Assembly (NCBI GenBank): GCA_000023405.1
Contig: CP001643.1
Location: 1,674,001-1,738,000 of the forward strand
Direction of reading: 5' to 3'
DNA from: Brachybacterium faecium DSM 4810
GTDB lineage: Bacteria > Actinomycetota > Actinomycetes > Actinomycetales > Dermabacteraceae
Length of the DNA: 64,000 bases
The notes under the pieces were generated by a model. That model did not search any database, had not been told where the DNA came from, and worked only from the letters and a program-made list of their open reading frames with translations. Both the position numbers and the translations under genes were made by a program. Shown here one piece after another: positions 27,275 to 36,576 of this stretch; within the stretch, counting starts at the first letter, position 1; the number at the start of each line of letters is the position of its first letter.

Positions 27275-27280
27275 TAGCGT
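27275..27280 (+). promoter_or_regulatory. Putative -10 box (TAGCGT) for the 27398 gene
   Basis: TAGCGT fits TANNNT and would start transcription near 27287, just before the 17-bp tandem repeats. No -35 box is recognisable. Confidence 0.35.
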
Positions 27281-27293
27281 CAGGGACGTCGAG

Positions 27294-27344
27294 CGCTCGC
27301 GGGACCTCGCCGCTCGCGGGACCTCACCGTTCGCGGGGCATCCC
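27294..27344. repeat. Three tandem 17-bp repeats
   Basis: Three adjacent 17-bp units begin at 27294, 27311 and 27328. The first two differ at one position and the third is diverged (shared core CG-TCGCGGG). They lie in the presumed leader of the next gene and could be protein-binding sites or a chance expansion. Confidence 0.7.
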
Positions 27345-27397
27345 CGCACCGTGCCCGTCGCCCGCCCCCGCATCCGTCACCGAACGAGGAGCCTCCT

Positions 27398-28210
27398 GTG
27401 TCCCCGACCACCGCATCCCGTCTTCTCCTGCACGCCCTCGGCACCGCGGCCTCGACCGGTGTCGGGATGATCCCCCTGCACCGTCTGCCGCGCCCGGTGC
27501 GCACTGGATACGTCGTGCTCCCTGCGGCCTTCGTCACGGGGACGATGCTCCTCGCCATGCAGCGCGCCGCCCCGGAGGCCACCGCCGACGCCGCGGGGCA
27601 GACCGAGCACACGCAGCCAGACGTCGCACAGCCGGAGGGTGAGCAGCCGGAGTCGGAGCTGACAGCGCCGGCACAGACGGGGCTGCCCCCGACCGCCGCT
27701 CCCGGTCTGCGGGCCCCCACGCCCTCCGAGGCAGCTCTCGCCACTGCCCTGGGCGGTCTCGTCGCAGGGGCCGGAGCGGCGAGCCTCGGGCTGGACCGTG
27801 CGATCGAGGGAGTGCTGCGACGCCGCGGCGTGCCCGCGCCGCGGCTGTGGATGGGGCTCGCCTCGGGCGCGCTGACCCTTGCGCTCACGGTGCTCGACGA
27901 GCGCGCCCCCGCCCCCTCCGAGACGGCGGAGGACCCGTTCGAGGAGCGCGTGCTGGAGCTGCTGGACGCGGCCGATCCGATGGCGCTCACCCCTGGTCAG
28001 GGGGACGGCTCACCGGCCGACGAGTACCAGGTGGAGGCGGAGACGATCGCGCAGCTGCTCCGCTCCGAGGGCCGCGTCAGCACCGCCCAGCTCGACGAGG
28101 TGTGGCAGGAGTGGTTCGACGAGCCGCTCACCGCGCGGCTCGGGCAGGAGCGCACCGCAGCGCTGGCCGCCGCGCTCAGCGCTCTCACGTCTGCGCAGAG
28201 CGCTCGCTGA
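27398..28210 (+). CDS. Hypothetical membrane protein, alanine-rich
   Basis: A 270-residue protein that I do not recognise. The GTG start follows GAGGAG at 27386-27391. There are hydrophobic stretches at about residues 8-25 and 32-50, a 45-residue P/E/Q/T-rich linker, further hydrophobic stretches near 110-130 and 148-165, and an acidic C-terminal helical region. Its 3' end overlaps the convergent polymerase gene by 26 bp. The N-terminal layout could resemble the membrane part of alpha/beta-hydrolase-type membrane proteins, but no catalytic motif is visible, so I assign no function. Confidence 0.55.
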   Translation: MSPTTASRLLLHALGTAASTGVGMIPLHRLPRPVRTGYVVLPAAFVTGTMLLAMQRAAPEATADAAGQTEHTQPDVAQPEGEQPESELTAPAQTGLPPTAAPGLRAPTPSEAALATALGGLVAGAGAASLGLDRAIEGVLRRRGVPAPRLWMGLASGALTLALTVLDERAPAPSETAEDPFEERVLELLDAADPMALTPGQGDGSPADEYQVEAETIAQLLRSEGRVSTAQLDEVWQEWFDEPLTARLGQERTAALAAALSALTSAQSAR

Positions 28211-29972
28211 TCGTCAGGTCCAGCGGGAAGTCGATCGGGCTGCCGGGGAACAGCAGCCGCCCGGCGGCGTCCGCGGAGTCCCGTATCGCTGCGGCGGCGG
28301 CCTCGGCCTGCTCGGCCGGGGCGTGCACGATCACCTCGTCATGGAGGAAGAAGGCGAGGTGGGCGCGCCGCGAGAACACCGGGCCCGAGGGGGCGGCGGC
28401 CTCGGGCTCCGGCACCGCCGGGAACCCTGCCAGCCGGAGCCGCAGCGCCGCCATCCAGGACAGCGCCCACTCCGCCGCGGTGCCCTGCACCACGAAGTTC
28501 CGGGTGAAGCGGCCCCGATCGCGGGCCGCGCGGCGCGCCCGCTCCCGCGCCCCGGCGGGGGCGTCGACCTGGTGCGCGGCGCGCTGCGCCCGGATCCACT
28601 CCTCGTCCGGGGCGGGGGAGGAGCGCCCCAGCCAGGTGGTCACGGTGCCGCTCCGCTCACCGGTCGCGGCCGCGTCGTCGACCAGGCGCATGGCATCCGG
28701 GAAGGTCTGCCGCAGCCGGGGCACCACCCGCCCGCTGTCCCCGGTGGTGCCGCCGTACAGGGCGCCGAGCACCCCGATCTTCGCCTCCTGCCGGGTCGAG
28801 ACGACCCCGGCCTCGACGATGCCCGAATAGAGGTCCCGGCCCGCTCCCGCGGCGATCATGGCGCGGTCGCCGGACATCGCCGCGAGCACCCGCGGCTCCA
28901 GCTGGGACACGTCCGCGCTGACCAGGAGCCATCCCGGATCGGCACGCAGCGCGGGCCGCAGCTGGCGGGGGATCTGCAGCGCCCCGCCGCCGCTGCTGGC
29001 CCAGCGGCCGGTCACCACTCCGCCGGGGACGTAGAGGGGACGGTAGCGGCCCTCGTGCACCCACTCGTCCAGCCAGGTCCAGCCGTTGGCGGTCAGCAGG
29101 CGGGACATCTTCTTGTACTGCAGCAGCGGTGCGATCGCCGGGTGCTGGTGCTCCTTCAGCTCCCACTGCGAGGTCGAGGCGACATCGATCCCGGCGCGGT
29201 GGAGGGCGCGCAGCAGCTTGGGCGCGGAGTCCAGGGGGACCAGCGGATCGCCCAACGCCTCGCGCACCTCGGCCCCGGTCTCGACCATGCGGCGGGGCGG
29301 CGTGCCGGGGGAGGGGCGCGGCCCGAGCGCGGCGCTGAGGATCCGATCATGCTCGGCCACGTCCCAGGGGATCCCGGCGGCCTGCAGCTCTGCGGCGATC
29401 AGGGCGCCCGCCGATTCCGCGGCGACCAGCAGGCGCAGGCGGGCCGGGTCCTGTGCGCCGTCGATCGCGGTGCGCTGGCGCGCGAACTCGGCGAGCGTCT
29501 CCTCGAGGTCGCTCGGCACGGCGCCGGAGCGGGAGGGGGCGGCGTCGAGGTCGAACAGGGTCGCCCCCGTGTCCCGCACCGGCTCGTGCGGATCCAGCGG
29601 GGTGTCCCAGGCTGTCGCCGCACGCAGCGGCGCCGGGTCCCGCACGAGCTCCGAATGACGCAGGATGCGGTGCACCAGCCGCAGGTCGTGGCAGCGCTGG
29701 AGGGTCACCCCGGCGCTGAGCAGCCGCGGGCACCAGGCGGCGGCGTCGCTGAGCACCCAGCGGGGCGAGCTCTCGCGCTCCACACGGCCGACGAGCGCGG
29801 CGAGCCCCTCCGGCGCCGCGTACTCGGAGCGCAGCGGCGCACCCTCGGCGTCGAGCATGACGAGAGCGGTGCGCCCGCCGTCGCTGCGGCCGAGGACGCA
29901 CCACGTGGGGGAGGGCGCCGTGCCCGTCGGCCCGGGCTCCCCGGGTCCTGCGCTCACCGGGCTGCTGCTCAC
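28185..29972 (-). CDS. Bifunctional 3'-5' exonuclease/DNA polymerase (family A, PolA-like)
   Basis: A 595-residue second family-A polymerase. The N-terminal part (about 1-190) corresponds to the exonuclease-like domain. The polymerase part has RWASSGGGALQIPRQLR, motif A (VSADVSQLEPRVLA), a motif B helix (RQEAKIGVLGALYG) and motif C (FLHDEVIVHAP). There is no 5'-nuclease domain, unlike polA at 11361. Actinobacteria often carry this extra polymerase; its cellular role is unclear to me, with repair synthesis a fair inference given nearby uvrA-uvrC. The start is the GTG that overlaps the upstream MBL stop (GTGA), so the two are co-translated. Confidence 0.85.
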   Translation of the reverse strand: MSSSPVSAGPGEPGPTGTAPSPTWCVLGRSDGGRTALVMLDAEGAPLRSEYAAPEGLAALVGRVERESSPRWVLSDAAAWCPRLLSAGVTLQRCHDLRLVHRILRHSELVRDPAPLRAATAWDTPLDPHEPVRDTGATLFDLDAAPSRSGAVPSDLEETLAEFARQRTAIDGAQDPARLRLLVAAESAGALIAAELQAAGIPWDVAEHDRILSAALGPRPSPGTPPRRMVETGAEVREALGDPLVPLDSAPKLLRALHRAGIDVASTSQWELKEHQHPAIAPLLQYKKMSRLLTANGWTWLDEWVHEGRYRPLYVPGGVVTGRWASSGGGALQIPRQLRPALRADPGWLLVSADVSQLEPRVLAAMSGDRAMIAAGAGRDLYSGIVEAGVVSTRQEAKIGVLGALYGGTTGDSGRVVPRLRQTFPDAMRLVDDAAATGERSGTVTTWLGRSSPAPDEEWIRAQRAAHQVDAPAGARERARRAARDRGRFTRNFVVQGTAAEWALSWMAALRLRLAGFPAVPEPEAAAPSGPVFSRRAHLAFFLHDEVIVHAPAEQAEAAAAAIRDSADAAGRLLFPGSPIDFPLDLTISERSAQT

Positions 29973-30682
29973 CAGCCCCGCTCGCGCCACTCGGGCAGCG
30001 AGGCCCGCTCCGCGCCGAGGGTGGTGTCGTCGCCGTGGCCCGGGTAGACCCACGTCTCGTCCCCGAGGCGGTCGAAGAGCCGCTGCTGGACGTCGTCGAG
30101 CAGCTGGGTGAAGCGCTGCGGGTCCCGCTCCGTGTTGCCCACCCCGCCGGGGAACAGCGAGTCGCCTGTGAAGAGGTGGTCGCCCGCCTCGCCGCCGCGC
30201 CAGAGCACCGCGATCGAGCCGGGGGTGTGGCCGCGCAGGTGGATGATCTCCACGCTGTGCTGGCCGATCTCGAGCACGTCCCCGTCGGCGAGGGGGAGGT
30301 CGACGGGGACGGGCAGCGCCGGCGCGTCCTCGGCGCCGGCGGCGGTGCGGGCGCCGGTCGCGGCGACCATCTCCGCGAGCGCCCCGACGTGGTCGTGATG
30401 GCGGTGGGTGGTGACGATGAGATCCAGCCGCGGCTCCGCCGCGCCGGGGGCACCGGTGGTCCCCGCGGCACCGGCGGCACCTGCCGCGACCAGGCGCCGC
30501 AGCGCGTCCGCGTCCGCAGCGGCGTCGATCAGCAGCTGCGCACCCGTCGACCGGCAGGTCAGCAGGTAGGCGTTGTTGTCCATCGGCCCCACGGAGAGCT
30601 TGCGGATCTCCAGGCCCTCCAGCCTCCGCACTGCGGCCTCGCCGCCGGGGTCGACGTGTCCTGAGTACTCGTGATCAGCCAT
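29969..30682 (-). CDS. MBL-fold metallo-hydrolase (glyoxalase II-like)
   Basis: A 237-residue metallo-beta-lactamase-fold protein. The metal-binding motif is THRHHDHVG (HxHxDH), with RGHTPGS, FTGDSLFPGGVG and a late PGHGD, all in the order typical of hydroxyacylglutathione hydrolase-like proteins. An Ala/Gly-rich insertion lies at about residues 65-85. The ATG at 30682 is close to a CATACT element 6 nt upstream (minus strand), so it may be leaderless. Placement divergent to uvrA is conserved in mycobacteria. The true substrate is uncertain; a mycothiol- or bacillithiol-linked thioester is possible. Confidence 0.85.
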   Translation of the reverse strand: MADHEYSGHVDPGGEAAVRRLEGLEIRKLSVGPMDNNAYLLTCRSTGAQLLIDAAADADALRRLVAAGAAGAAGTTGAPGAAEPRLDLIVTTHRHHDHVGALAEMVAATGARTAAGAEDAPALPVPVDLPLADGDVLEIGQHSVEIIHLRGHTPGSIAVLWRGGEAGDHLFTGDSLFPGGVGNTERDPQRFTQLLDDVQQRLFDRLGDETWVYPGHGDDTTLGAERASLPEWRERGW

Positions 30683-30710
30683 GGGGACAGTATGTCGCCT
30701 TCCTCTCGCT

Positions 30711-30726
30711 CCGAACAGCTGTTCGA
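30711..30726. promoter_or_regulatory. LexA (SOS) box upstream of uvrA
   Basis: CCGAACAGCTGTTCGA contains a 14-bp perfect palindrome and differs at one position from the mycobacterial-type SOS box TCGAAC-N4-GTTCGA. It sits about 16 bp upstream of the -10 box of uvrA, so LexA binding would block that promoter. It may also affect the divergent MBL-polymerase pair. Confidence 0.85.
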
Positions 30727-30742
30727 AGGACGGGGTTCTGCC

Positions 30743-30748
30743 TAGGAT
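30743..30748 (+). promoter_or_regulatory. -10 box of leaderless uvrA (TAGGAT)
   Basis: TAGGAT ends 6 nt before the uvrA GTG, so transcription should start at the GTG itself. The LexA palindrome occupies the -35 region. Confidence 0.6.
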
Positions 30749-30754
30749 GGCCCG

Positions 30755-33631
30755 GTGAGTGAATCGCTGGTCGTCCGTGGTGCGCGCGAGCACAACCTCA
30801 AGAACATCGACATCGACATCCCCCGCAACAAGCTGGTGGTGTTCTCCGGCCTGTCCGGCTCCGGGAAGAGCTCCCTGGCCTTCGACACCATCTTCGCCGA
30901 GGGGCAGCGCCGCTACGTGGAGTCGCTGTCGAGCTATGCCCGGCAGTTCCTGGGCCAGATGGACAAGCCCTCGGTCGACCTCATCGAAGGGCTGTCCCCG
31001 GCGGTGTCGATCGACCAGAAGTCCACCAACCGCAACCCGCGCTCGACCGTCGGCACGATCACCGAGGTCTACGACTACCTGCGCCTGCTGTTCTCCCGCA
31101 CCGGCGAGCAGCACTGCCCGGTCTGCGGCGAGCTCGTCGCCTCCTCCTCGGCGGAGCAGATCGTCGACACCCTGCTCGCCCAGGAAGCGGGCACCCGCTT
31201 CCAGCTGCTGGCCCCGGTGGTCCAGGGCCGCAAGGGCGAGCACGCGGACCTGCTGAGCTCCCTGCGCTCGCAGGGCTACGCGCGCGCCCGGGTCGACGGC
31301 ACGAACCGCCGTCTCGACGAGGAGATCACCCTCGACAAGAGGTACAAGCACACCATCGAAGTGGTGGTGGACCGCCTCGCGGCGAAGCCGGATTCGCGCC
31401 GCCGCCTCACCGACTCCGTCGAGACCGCTCTGCGCCTGGCCGAGGGCATCCTCGTGGTCGACTTCGTGGACCTGCCCGAGGACGATCCCGAGCGCATCCG
31501 CCGATTCTCCGAGAAGCGCGCCTGCCCCAACGACCATCCGCTCGCGATCGACGACATCGAGCCGCGCACCTTCTCCTTCAACGCCCCCTACGGCGCCTGC
31601 CCCGAGTGCACCGGCCTCGGCCAGCGGCTCGAGGTCGATCCCGAGCTGGTGATCCCCGATGAGGGGCTCTCCCTCACCGAGGGCGCGATCGCCCCGTGGA
31701 CCATGGGCTCGACCGACCGCCACCTCGAGGTGATGGCCGGCCTCGCCGAGGAGCTGAGCTTCTCGATGGACACGCCGTGGCGGGCGCTGCCCCAGCGCGC
31801 CCGGGACGCGCTGCTGCACGGCAAGGACTTCAAGGTCCACGTCAAGTACCGCAACCGCTTCGGCCGCGAGCGCACCTACTCCACCGGCTTCGAGGGCGTG
31901 ATGCACTTCCTCGAGCGCCGCCACAGCGACACCGAGTCCGACTGGGCCAAGGAGCGGTACGAACAGTTCATGCGCGAGACCCCGTGCCCGGCCTGCAAGG
32001 GCGCCCGGCTGCGCCCCGAGGTGCTGGCCGTGACCGTGGGCGGCCGCTCGATCGCCGAGGTGTGCGAGATGTCGATCCGGGAGGCGCACGCCTTCCACGA
32101 CAGCCTCGAGCTGGGGGAGCGGGAGGCGGCGATCGCCGACGAGGTGCTGCGGGAGATCCGCTCCCGGCTCGGCTTCCTGCTCGACGTCGGCCTGGACTAC
32201 CTCACCCTCGCGCGCGCCGCCGGCACCCTCTCCGGCGGCGAGGCCCAGCGCATCCGGCTCGCCACCCAGATCGGCTCCGGCCTGGTCGGCGTGCTGTACG
32301 TGCTCGACGAACCCTCGATCGGCCTGCACCAGCGGGACAACGAGCGCCTCATCGGCACCCTCGAGCGGCTGCGCGACCTCGGCAACACCCTCATCGTCGT
32401 CGAGCACGACGAGGACACGCTCAACGCCGCCGACTGGATCGTGGACATCGGCCCGCTCGCCGGCGAGCACGGCGGGCGCGTGGTGCACTCCGGCGACGTG
32501 GGCAGCCTGAAGCAGAACCCCGGCAGCCTCACCGGGCGCTACCTCTCCGGCGAGCTGGAGATCCCGCTGCCCGCCGACCGCCGCCCGGTGGACCGCGAGC
32601 GGATGCTCACGGTCGTCGCCCCGCGGGCCAACAACCTCGCCGGCCAGGACGTGGCCTTCCCGCTGGGGGTGCTCACGGCGATCACCGGCGTCTCCGGGTC
32701 CGGGAAGTCCACCCTGGTCAACGACATCCTGTACTCGGTGCTCGCCAAGGAGCTGAACCGCGCCCGGGTGGTGCCCGGCCGGCACAAGCGCGTCACCGGC
32801 CTCGAGCACCTCGACAAGGTGGTGCACGTGGACCAGTCGCCCATCGGCCGCACCCCCCGCTCGAACCCCGCCACCTACACCGGCGTGTGGGATCGGGTGC
32901 GCACCCTGTTCGCCCAGACCAACGAGGCGAAGATCCGCGGATACACCGCGGGGCGCTTCTCCTTCAACGTCAAGGGCGGGCGCTGCGAGGCCTGCTCCGG
33001 CGACGGCACGCTGAAGATCGAGATGAACTTCCTGCCGGACGTCTACGTCCAGTGCGAGGTGTGCAAGGGCCAGCGCTACAACCGCGAGACCCTCGAGGTG
33101 AAGTTCAAGGACAAGAACGTCGCCGAGGTGCTGGGAATGCCCATCGCGGAGGCGCTCGAGTTCTTCGACGCCGTGCCCGCGATCCGCCGCCAGATGCAGA
33201 CCCTGGTCGACGTGGGGCTGGGCTACGTGAAGCTCGGCCAATCCGCGACCACCCTCTCCGGCGGCGAGGCGCAGCGCGTCAAACTCTCCTCCGAGCTGCA
33301 CAAGCGCTCCAACGGCCGCACGATCTACGTGCTGGACGAGCCGACCACCGGGCTGCACTTCGAGGACGTCCGCAAGCTGCTCGAGGTGCTCGGCGGGCTC
33401 GTCGACAAGGGGAACACCGTGATCGTCATCGAGCACAACCTCGATGTCATCAAGACCGCCGACCACGTCATCGACCTCGGCCCCGAGGGCGGCGCGGGCG
33501 GCGGCCGCGTCGTCGCCACCGGCACCCCCGAGCAGGTCGCCGAGACGCCCGGCTCCTACACCGGCCACTTCCTCGCCCCGATGATCGCCACCGGACGTGC
33601 CGGCCGCACGCCGAGAAGCACCGAGCGCTGA
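30755..33631 (+). CDS. uvrA: Excinuclease ABC subunit A
   Basis: A 958-residue damage-recognition ATPase of nucleotide excision repair with two ABC modules. N-terminal Walker A is [14 protein letters not shown] and C-terminal Walker A is [14 protein letters not shown]. The two signature motifs appear as [14 protein letters not shown] and [13 protein letters not shown]. Zinc-finger cysteines are visible in CPVCGE, CPEC and CEACSGDG...CEVC. The GTG start sits 6 nt after a -10 box and no ribosome-binding site is present. uvrC follows after 7 nt, so both are in one SOS-controlled transcript. Confidence 0.98.
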   Translation: MSESLVVRGAREHNLKNIDIDIPRNKLVVFSGLSGSGKSSLAFDTIFAEGQRRYVESLSSYARQFLGQMDKPSVDLIEGLSPAVSIDQKSTNRNPRSTVGTITEVYDYLRLLFSRTGEQHCPVCGELVASSSAEQIVDTLLAQEAGTRFQLLAPVVQGRKGEHADLLSSLRSQGYARARVDGTNRRLDEEITLDKRYKHTIEVVVDRLAAKPDSRRRLTDSVETALRLAEGILVVDFVDLPEDDPERIRRFSEKRACPNDHPLAIDDIEPRTFSFNAPYGACPECTGLGQRLEVDPELVIPDEGLSLTEGAIAPWTMGSTDRHLEVMAGLAEELSFSMDTPWRALPQRARDALLHGKDFKVHVKYRNRFGRERTYSTGFEGVMHFLERRHSDTESDWAKERYEQFMRETPCPACKGARLRPEVLAVTVGGRSIAEVCEMSIREAHAFHDSLELGEREAAIADEVLREIRSRLGFLLDVGLDYLTLARAAGTLSGGEAQRIRLATQIGSGLVGVLYVLDEPSIGLHQRDNERLIGTLERLRDLGNTLIVVEHDEDTLNAADWIVDIGPLAGEHGGRVVHSGDVGSLKQNPGSLTGRYLSGELEIPLPADRRPVDRERMLTVVAPRANNLAGQDVAFPLGVLTAITGVSGSGKSTLVNDILYSVLAKELNRARVVPGRHKRVTGLEHLDKVVHVDQSPIGRTPRSNPATYTGVWDRVRTLFAQTNEAKIRGYTAGRFSFNVKGGRCEACSGDGTLKIEMNFLPDVYVQCEVCKGQRYNRETLEVKFKDKNVAEVLGMPIAEALEFFDAVPAIRRQMQTLVDVGLGYVKLGQSATTLSGGEAQRVKLSSELHKRSNGRTIYVLDEPTTGLHFEDVRKLLEVLGGLVDKGNTVIVIEHNLDVIKTADHVIDLGPEGGAGGGRVVATGTPEQVAETPGSYTGHFLAPMIATGRAGRTPRSTER

Positions 33632-33638
33632 GCACACA

Positions 33639-35591
33639 GTGGCTGATCCCGCGACCTACCGTCCCGCCACCGGAACCATCCCCACCCGCCCGGGGGTGTA
33701 CCGCTTCCGGGACGAGCACGGCCGTGTCATCTATGTGGGCAAGGCGAAGAACCTCCGCCAGCGCCTGGTGAACTACTTCCAGGACCTCTCCGTCCTGCAC
33801 GAGCGCACCCGGCGCATGGTGACCACCGCCGCGAGCGTCGAATGGACGGTGGTGGGCACCGAGGTCGAGGCGCTCACCCTCGAGTACACCTGGATCAAGG
33901 AGTTCGACCCGCGGTTCAACGTCAAGTTCCGCGACGACAAGTCCTACCCGTACCTGGTGCTGACGATGGGGGAGAAGGTGCCGCGGGTGCACATCACCCG
34001 TCGGCCGCGCGCCAAGGGGGACCGCACCTTCGGGCCCTACCCGCAGGTGGGCGCGATCCGCGAGACCCTCGACCTGATGCTGCGGGTCTTCCCGATCCGC
34101 TCCTGCACCGCCGGGGTGTACCGCCGCGCCGAACGCTCCGGCCGCCCCTGCCTGCTCGGCTTCATCGGCAAGTGCGCGGCCCCATGCGTCGGCGACATCT
34201 CCGAGGAGGAGCACCGCAGGCTCGCCGAGCAGTTCGCGGACTTCATGGCCGGCAACACCTCGAAGTACACCCGGCGCATCGAGCAGCGGATGAAGGCGGC
34301 CGCCGCAGCGATGGACTACGAGACCGCCGCCGGGCTGCGCGACGACCTGCAGGCCCTCGAGAAGGTCATGGAGAAGAACTCGGTGGTGCTCTCCGACGCC
34401 ACCGACGCGGACCTCATCGGTCTCGCGCAGGATGAGCTCGAGGCCTCCGTGCAGGTCTTCCACGTGCGCGGCGGGAGGATCCGCGGCCAGCGCGGCTGGA
34501 CCGCGGAGATCCTCGACGACTCCTCCGGCCCCGATCTCATCGAGCGGGCGATGACCACGCTGTACGCGGAGGGGGAGGCGCCCCGGGAGGTGCTCGTCCC
34601 GATCCTCCCCACGAACCGCGAGCAGGTCCTGCAGATGATGGGCCGCACCGTGGACCTGCGCGTCCCCCAGCGCGGCGAGAAGAAGGACCTGCTGCGCACC
34701 GTGGGGGAGAACGCCACCGAGGCGCTGCGCCTGCACCGGCTCAAGCGCACCGGGGACCTCACCGCCCGCACCAAGGCGCTCGAGGACCTCGGCGAGGCGC
34801 TCGAGCTGGCCGAGCCGCCGCTGCGGATCGAGTGCTTCGACATCTCCCACTCCCACGGCACCAACGTCGTCGGCTCCCAGGTGGTCTTCGAGGACGGGCT
34901 GCCCAAGAAGAGCGAATACCGCCGCTACTCCGTCAGCGGCGCGGCCGCCCGGGACGACACCGCCTCGATGTACGACGTCATCTCGCGGCGCCTGAAGCAC
35001 CACCTGGACCCGCCGGAGCAGAGCGAGGAGGACAGGCGCCGGTTCGCCTACCCGCCCTCGCTGATCCTCGTCGACGGCGGGCCGCCGCAGGTCGCCGCCG
35101 CGCAGCGCGCCTTCGACGATCTGGGCATCACCGACATCGCCCTGGCCGGCATCGCCAAGCGTCTCGAGGAGATCTGGCTGCCCGGCGACGACTACCCGGT
35201 CATCCTGCCGCGCACCAGCGAGGCGCTGTTCCTCGTGCAGCGGCTGCGGGACGAGGCGCACCGCTTCGCGATCACCTACCACCGCTCCAAGCGCGGCCGC
35301 GCCATGCAGGCCAGCGCGCTGGACGGCATCCCCGGCCTGGGCCCGGCCCGTCGGCGCGCCCTGCTGGACCGCTTCGTGACCGTCTCCGCGATCCGGGCCG
35401 CGAGCGAGGAGGAGCTGGTGGAGGTCGACGGGATCGGCCCCGCGCTCGCCGCCCAGATCGCGCTCGCGCTACGATCCGAGGTGGAGAGCGCAGCGGAGCC
35501 GGGGACGGACGCGGGTGCGGACACCGTCATCGAGGACGAGGCGCTCGGGGTGGCCGTGGACATGGCGACCGGTGAGATCATCGACCGCTGA
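33639..35591 (+). CDS. uvrC: Excinuclease ABC subunit C
   Basis: A 650-residue dual-incision nuclease. The N-terminal GIY-YIG domain (about 14-95) has [20 protein letters not shown] and KAKNLRQRL and makes the 3' cut. A UVR motif for UvrB binding lies near residues 205-240, the RNase H-like domain with [20 protein letters not shown] makes the 5' cut, and helix-hairpin-helix motifs ([29 protein letters not shown]) are near the end. The start is the GTG 7 nt after the uvrA stop; upstream in-frame codons belong to uvrA. About 40 variable acidic residues close the protein. Confidence 0.97.
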   Translation: MADPATYRPATGTIPTRPGVYRFRDEHGRVIYVGKAKNLRQRLVNYFQDLSVLHERTRRMVTTAASVEWTVVGTEVEALTLEYTWIKEFDPRFNVKFRDDKSYPYLVLTMGEKVPRVHITRRPRAKGDRTFGPYPQVGAIRETLDLMLRVFPIRSCTAGVYRRAERSGRPCLLGFIGKCAAPCVGDISEEEHRRLAEQFADFMAGNTSKYTRRIEQRMKAAAAAMDYETAAGLRDDLQALEKVMEKNSVVLSDATDADLIGLAQDELEASVQVFHVRGGRIRGQRGWTAEILDDSSGPDLIERAMTTLYAEGEAPREVLVPILPTNREQVLQMMGRTVDLRVPQRGEKKDLLRTVGENATEALRLHRLKRTGDLTARTKALEDLGEALELAEPPLRIECFDISHSHGTNVVGSQVVFEDGLPKKSEYRRYSVSGAAARDDTASMYDVISRRLKHHLDPPEQSEEDRRRFAYPPSLILVDGGPPQVAAAQRAFDDLGITDIALAGIAKRLEEIWLPGDDYPVILPRTSEALFLVQRLRDEAHRFAITYHRSKRGRAMQASALDGIPGLGPARRRALLDRFVTVSAIRAASEEELVEVDGIGPALAAQIALALRSEVESAAEPGTDAGADTVIEDEALGVAVDMATGEIIDR

Positions 35592-35679
35592 TCCACCGCG
35601 CAGAACGTGCCCGCGGTCCACCCCCGCAGGCCCGTCCCCGCAGGTCCCTGCCCCTGCCTGAGCTCTGGAAGGAGCGCTC

Positions 35680-36576
35680 GTGACCGAGGACACCGCACCG
35701 CTGCCCAGCACCGACACCCGGGGCGACGTCGTGATCATCACCGGCCTCGCCGGCGCCGGGAGGGAGACCGCCGCCCACGCCCTGGAGGACATGGGCTGGT
35801 ACGTGGTCTACAACATCGCCCCGCAGCTGATCGGCACGCTGTACGAGCTGCGCGCCACCGCCGTCGGCCGCGAGAACCGCTTCGCGGTGGTCGTCGATCC
35901 CCGCTCGGGGCCGTTCTTCAGCGAGCTCGGGGATGTGGTCACCGAGCTGCGCAAGGCCGATCTGCGGCTGCGCCTGCTGTTCCTCACCGCAGACGAGTCC
36001 ACCCTGGTGCGCCGCTTCGACTCGGTGCGCCGCCCCCACCCGCTGCAGGGGGAGGAGGGCGTGCTCGAGGGCATCCGCCGCGAGCGCGAGATGCTCGCCC
36101 CCTACCGCCGGATGGCCGATCTGGTGATCGACACCTCCCCGCTGAACGTGCATCAGCTCACCATGAAGATGCGCACCGTGTTCGGCACGAGCGCGGAGCA
36201 GCGCCTCACCGTCACGATGCTGTCCTTCGGCTTCAAATACGGGATCCCGCTCGAGGCCGATCACGTCAGCGACGTGCGCTTCATCCCCAACCCGTACTGG
36301 GTGCCGGAGCTCAAACCCAAGCGGGGCACCGATCCCGAGGTCGCGGACTTCGTGCTGGGCGACGCCAACGCCGCCGAGTTCGTCCCCCGCTACCTCGACA
36401 TGATCACCCCGGCGCTGCGCGGCTACAGCGCCGAGAACAAGCACTTCACCACGCTCGCCATCGGCTGCACGGGCGGGAAGCACCGCAGCGTCGCCGTCTC
36501 GGAGAAGCTCGGCGAGGAGCTGCGGCGCCTCGGACACGCCGTGCGCATCCGCCACCGCGACCTGGGGCGCGAATGA
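35680..36576 (+). CDS. rapZ: RNase adapter protein RapZ
   Basis: A 298-residue P-loop protein of the RapZ/YvcJ family. The N-terminal domain has the loop GLAGAGRETAAHAL, where the Walker lysine is Arg and the next residue is Glu; Arg is common in actinobacterial members but Glu is unusual. The C-terminal domain has SFGFKYG, DVRFIPNPYW and IGCTGGKHRSVA, diagnostic for the family. In E. coli RapZ controls GlmZ sRNA decay; in actinobacteria the role is uncertain, and nucleotide binding has been reported for relatives. It starts at a GTG after GGAAGGAG and overlaps yvcK, in the conserved rapZ-yvcK-whiA set. Confidence 0.93.
   Translation: MTEDTAPLPSTDTRGDVVIITGLAGAGRETAAHALEDMGWYVVYNIAPQLIGTLYELRATAVGRENRFAVVVDPRSGPFFSELGDVVTELRKADLRLRLLFLTADESTLVRRFDSVRRPHPLQGEEGVLEGIRREREMLAPYRRMADLVIDTSPLNVHQLTMKMRTVFGTSAEQRLTVTMLSFGFKYGIPLEADHVSDVRFIPNPYWVPELKPKRGTDPEVADFVLGDANAAEFVPRYLDMITPALRGYSAENKHFTTLAIGCTGGKHRSVAVSEKLGEELRRLGHAVRIRHRDLGRE

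Noticed and set aside
28339-28599. Short minus-strand ORF inside the second polymerase gene
   Set aside because: Out-of-frame shadow of the polymerase with no independent signals.
29969-33637. 1222-codon minus-strand frame joining the MBL hydrolase to antisense uvrA
   Set aside because: Only the last 237 codons (from 30682) show the MBL fold; the rest is antisense to uvrA and includes the SOS box region.
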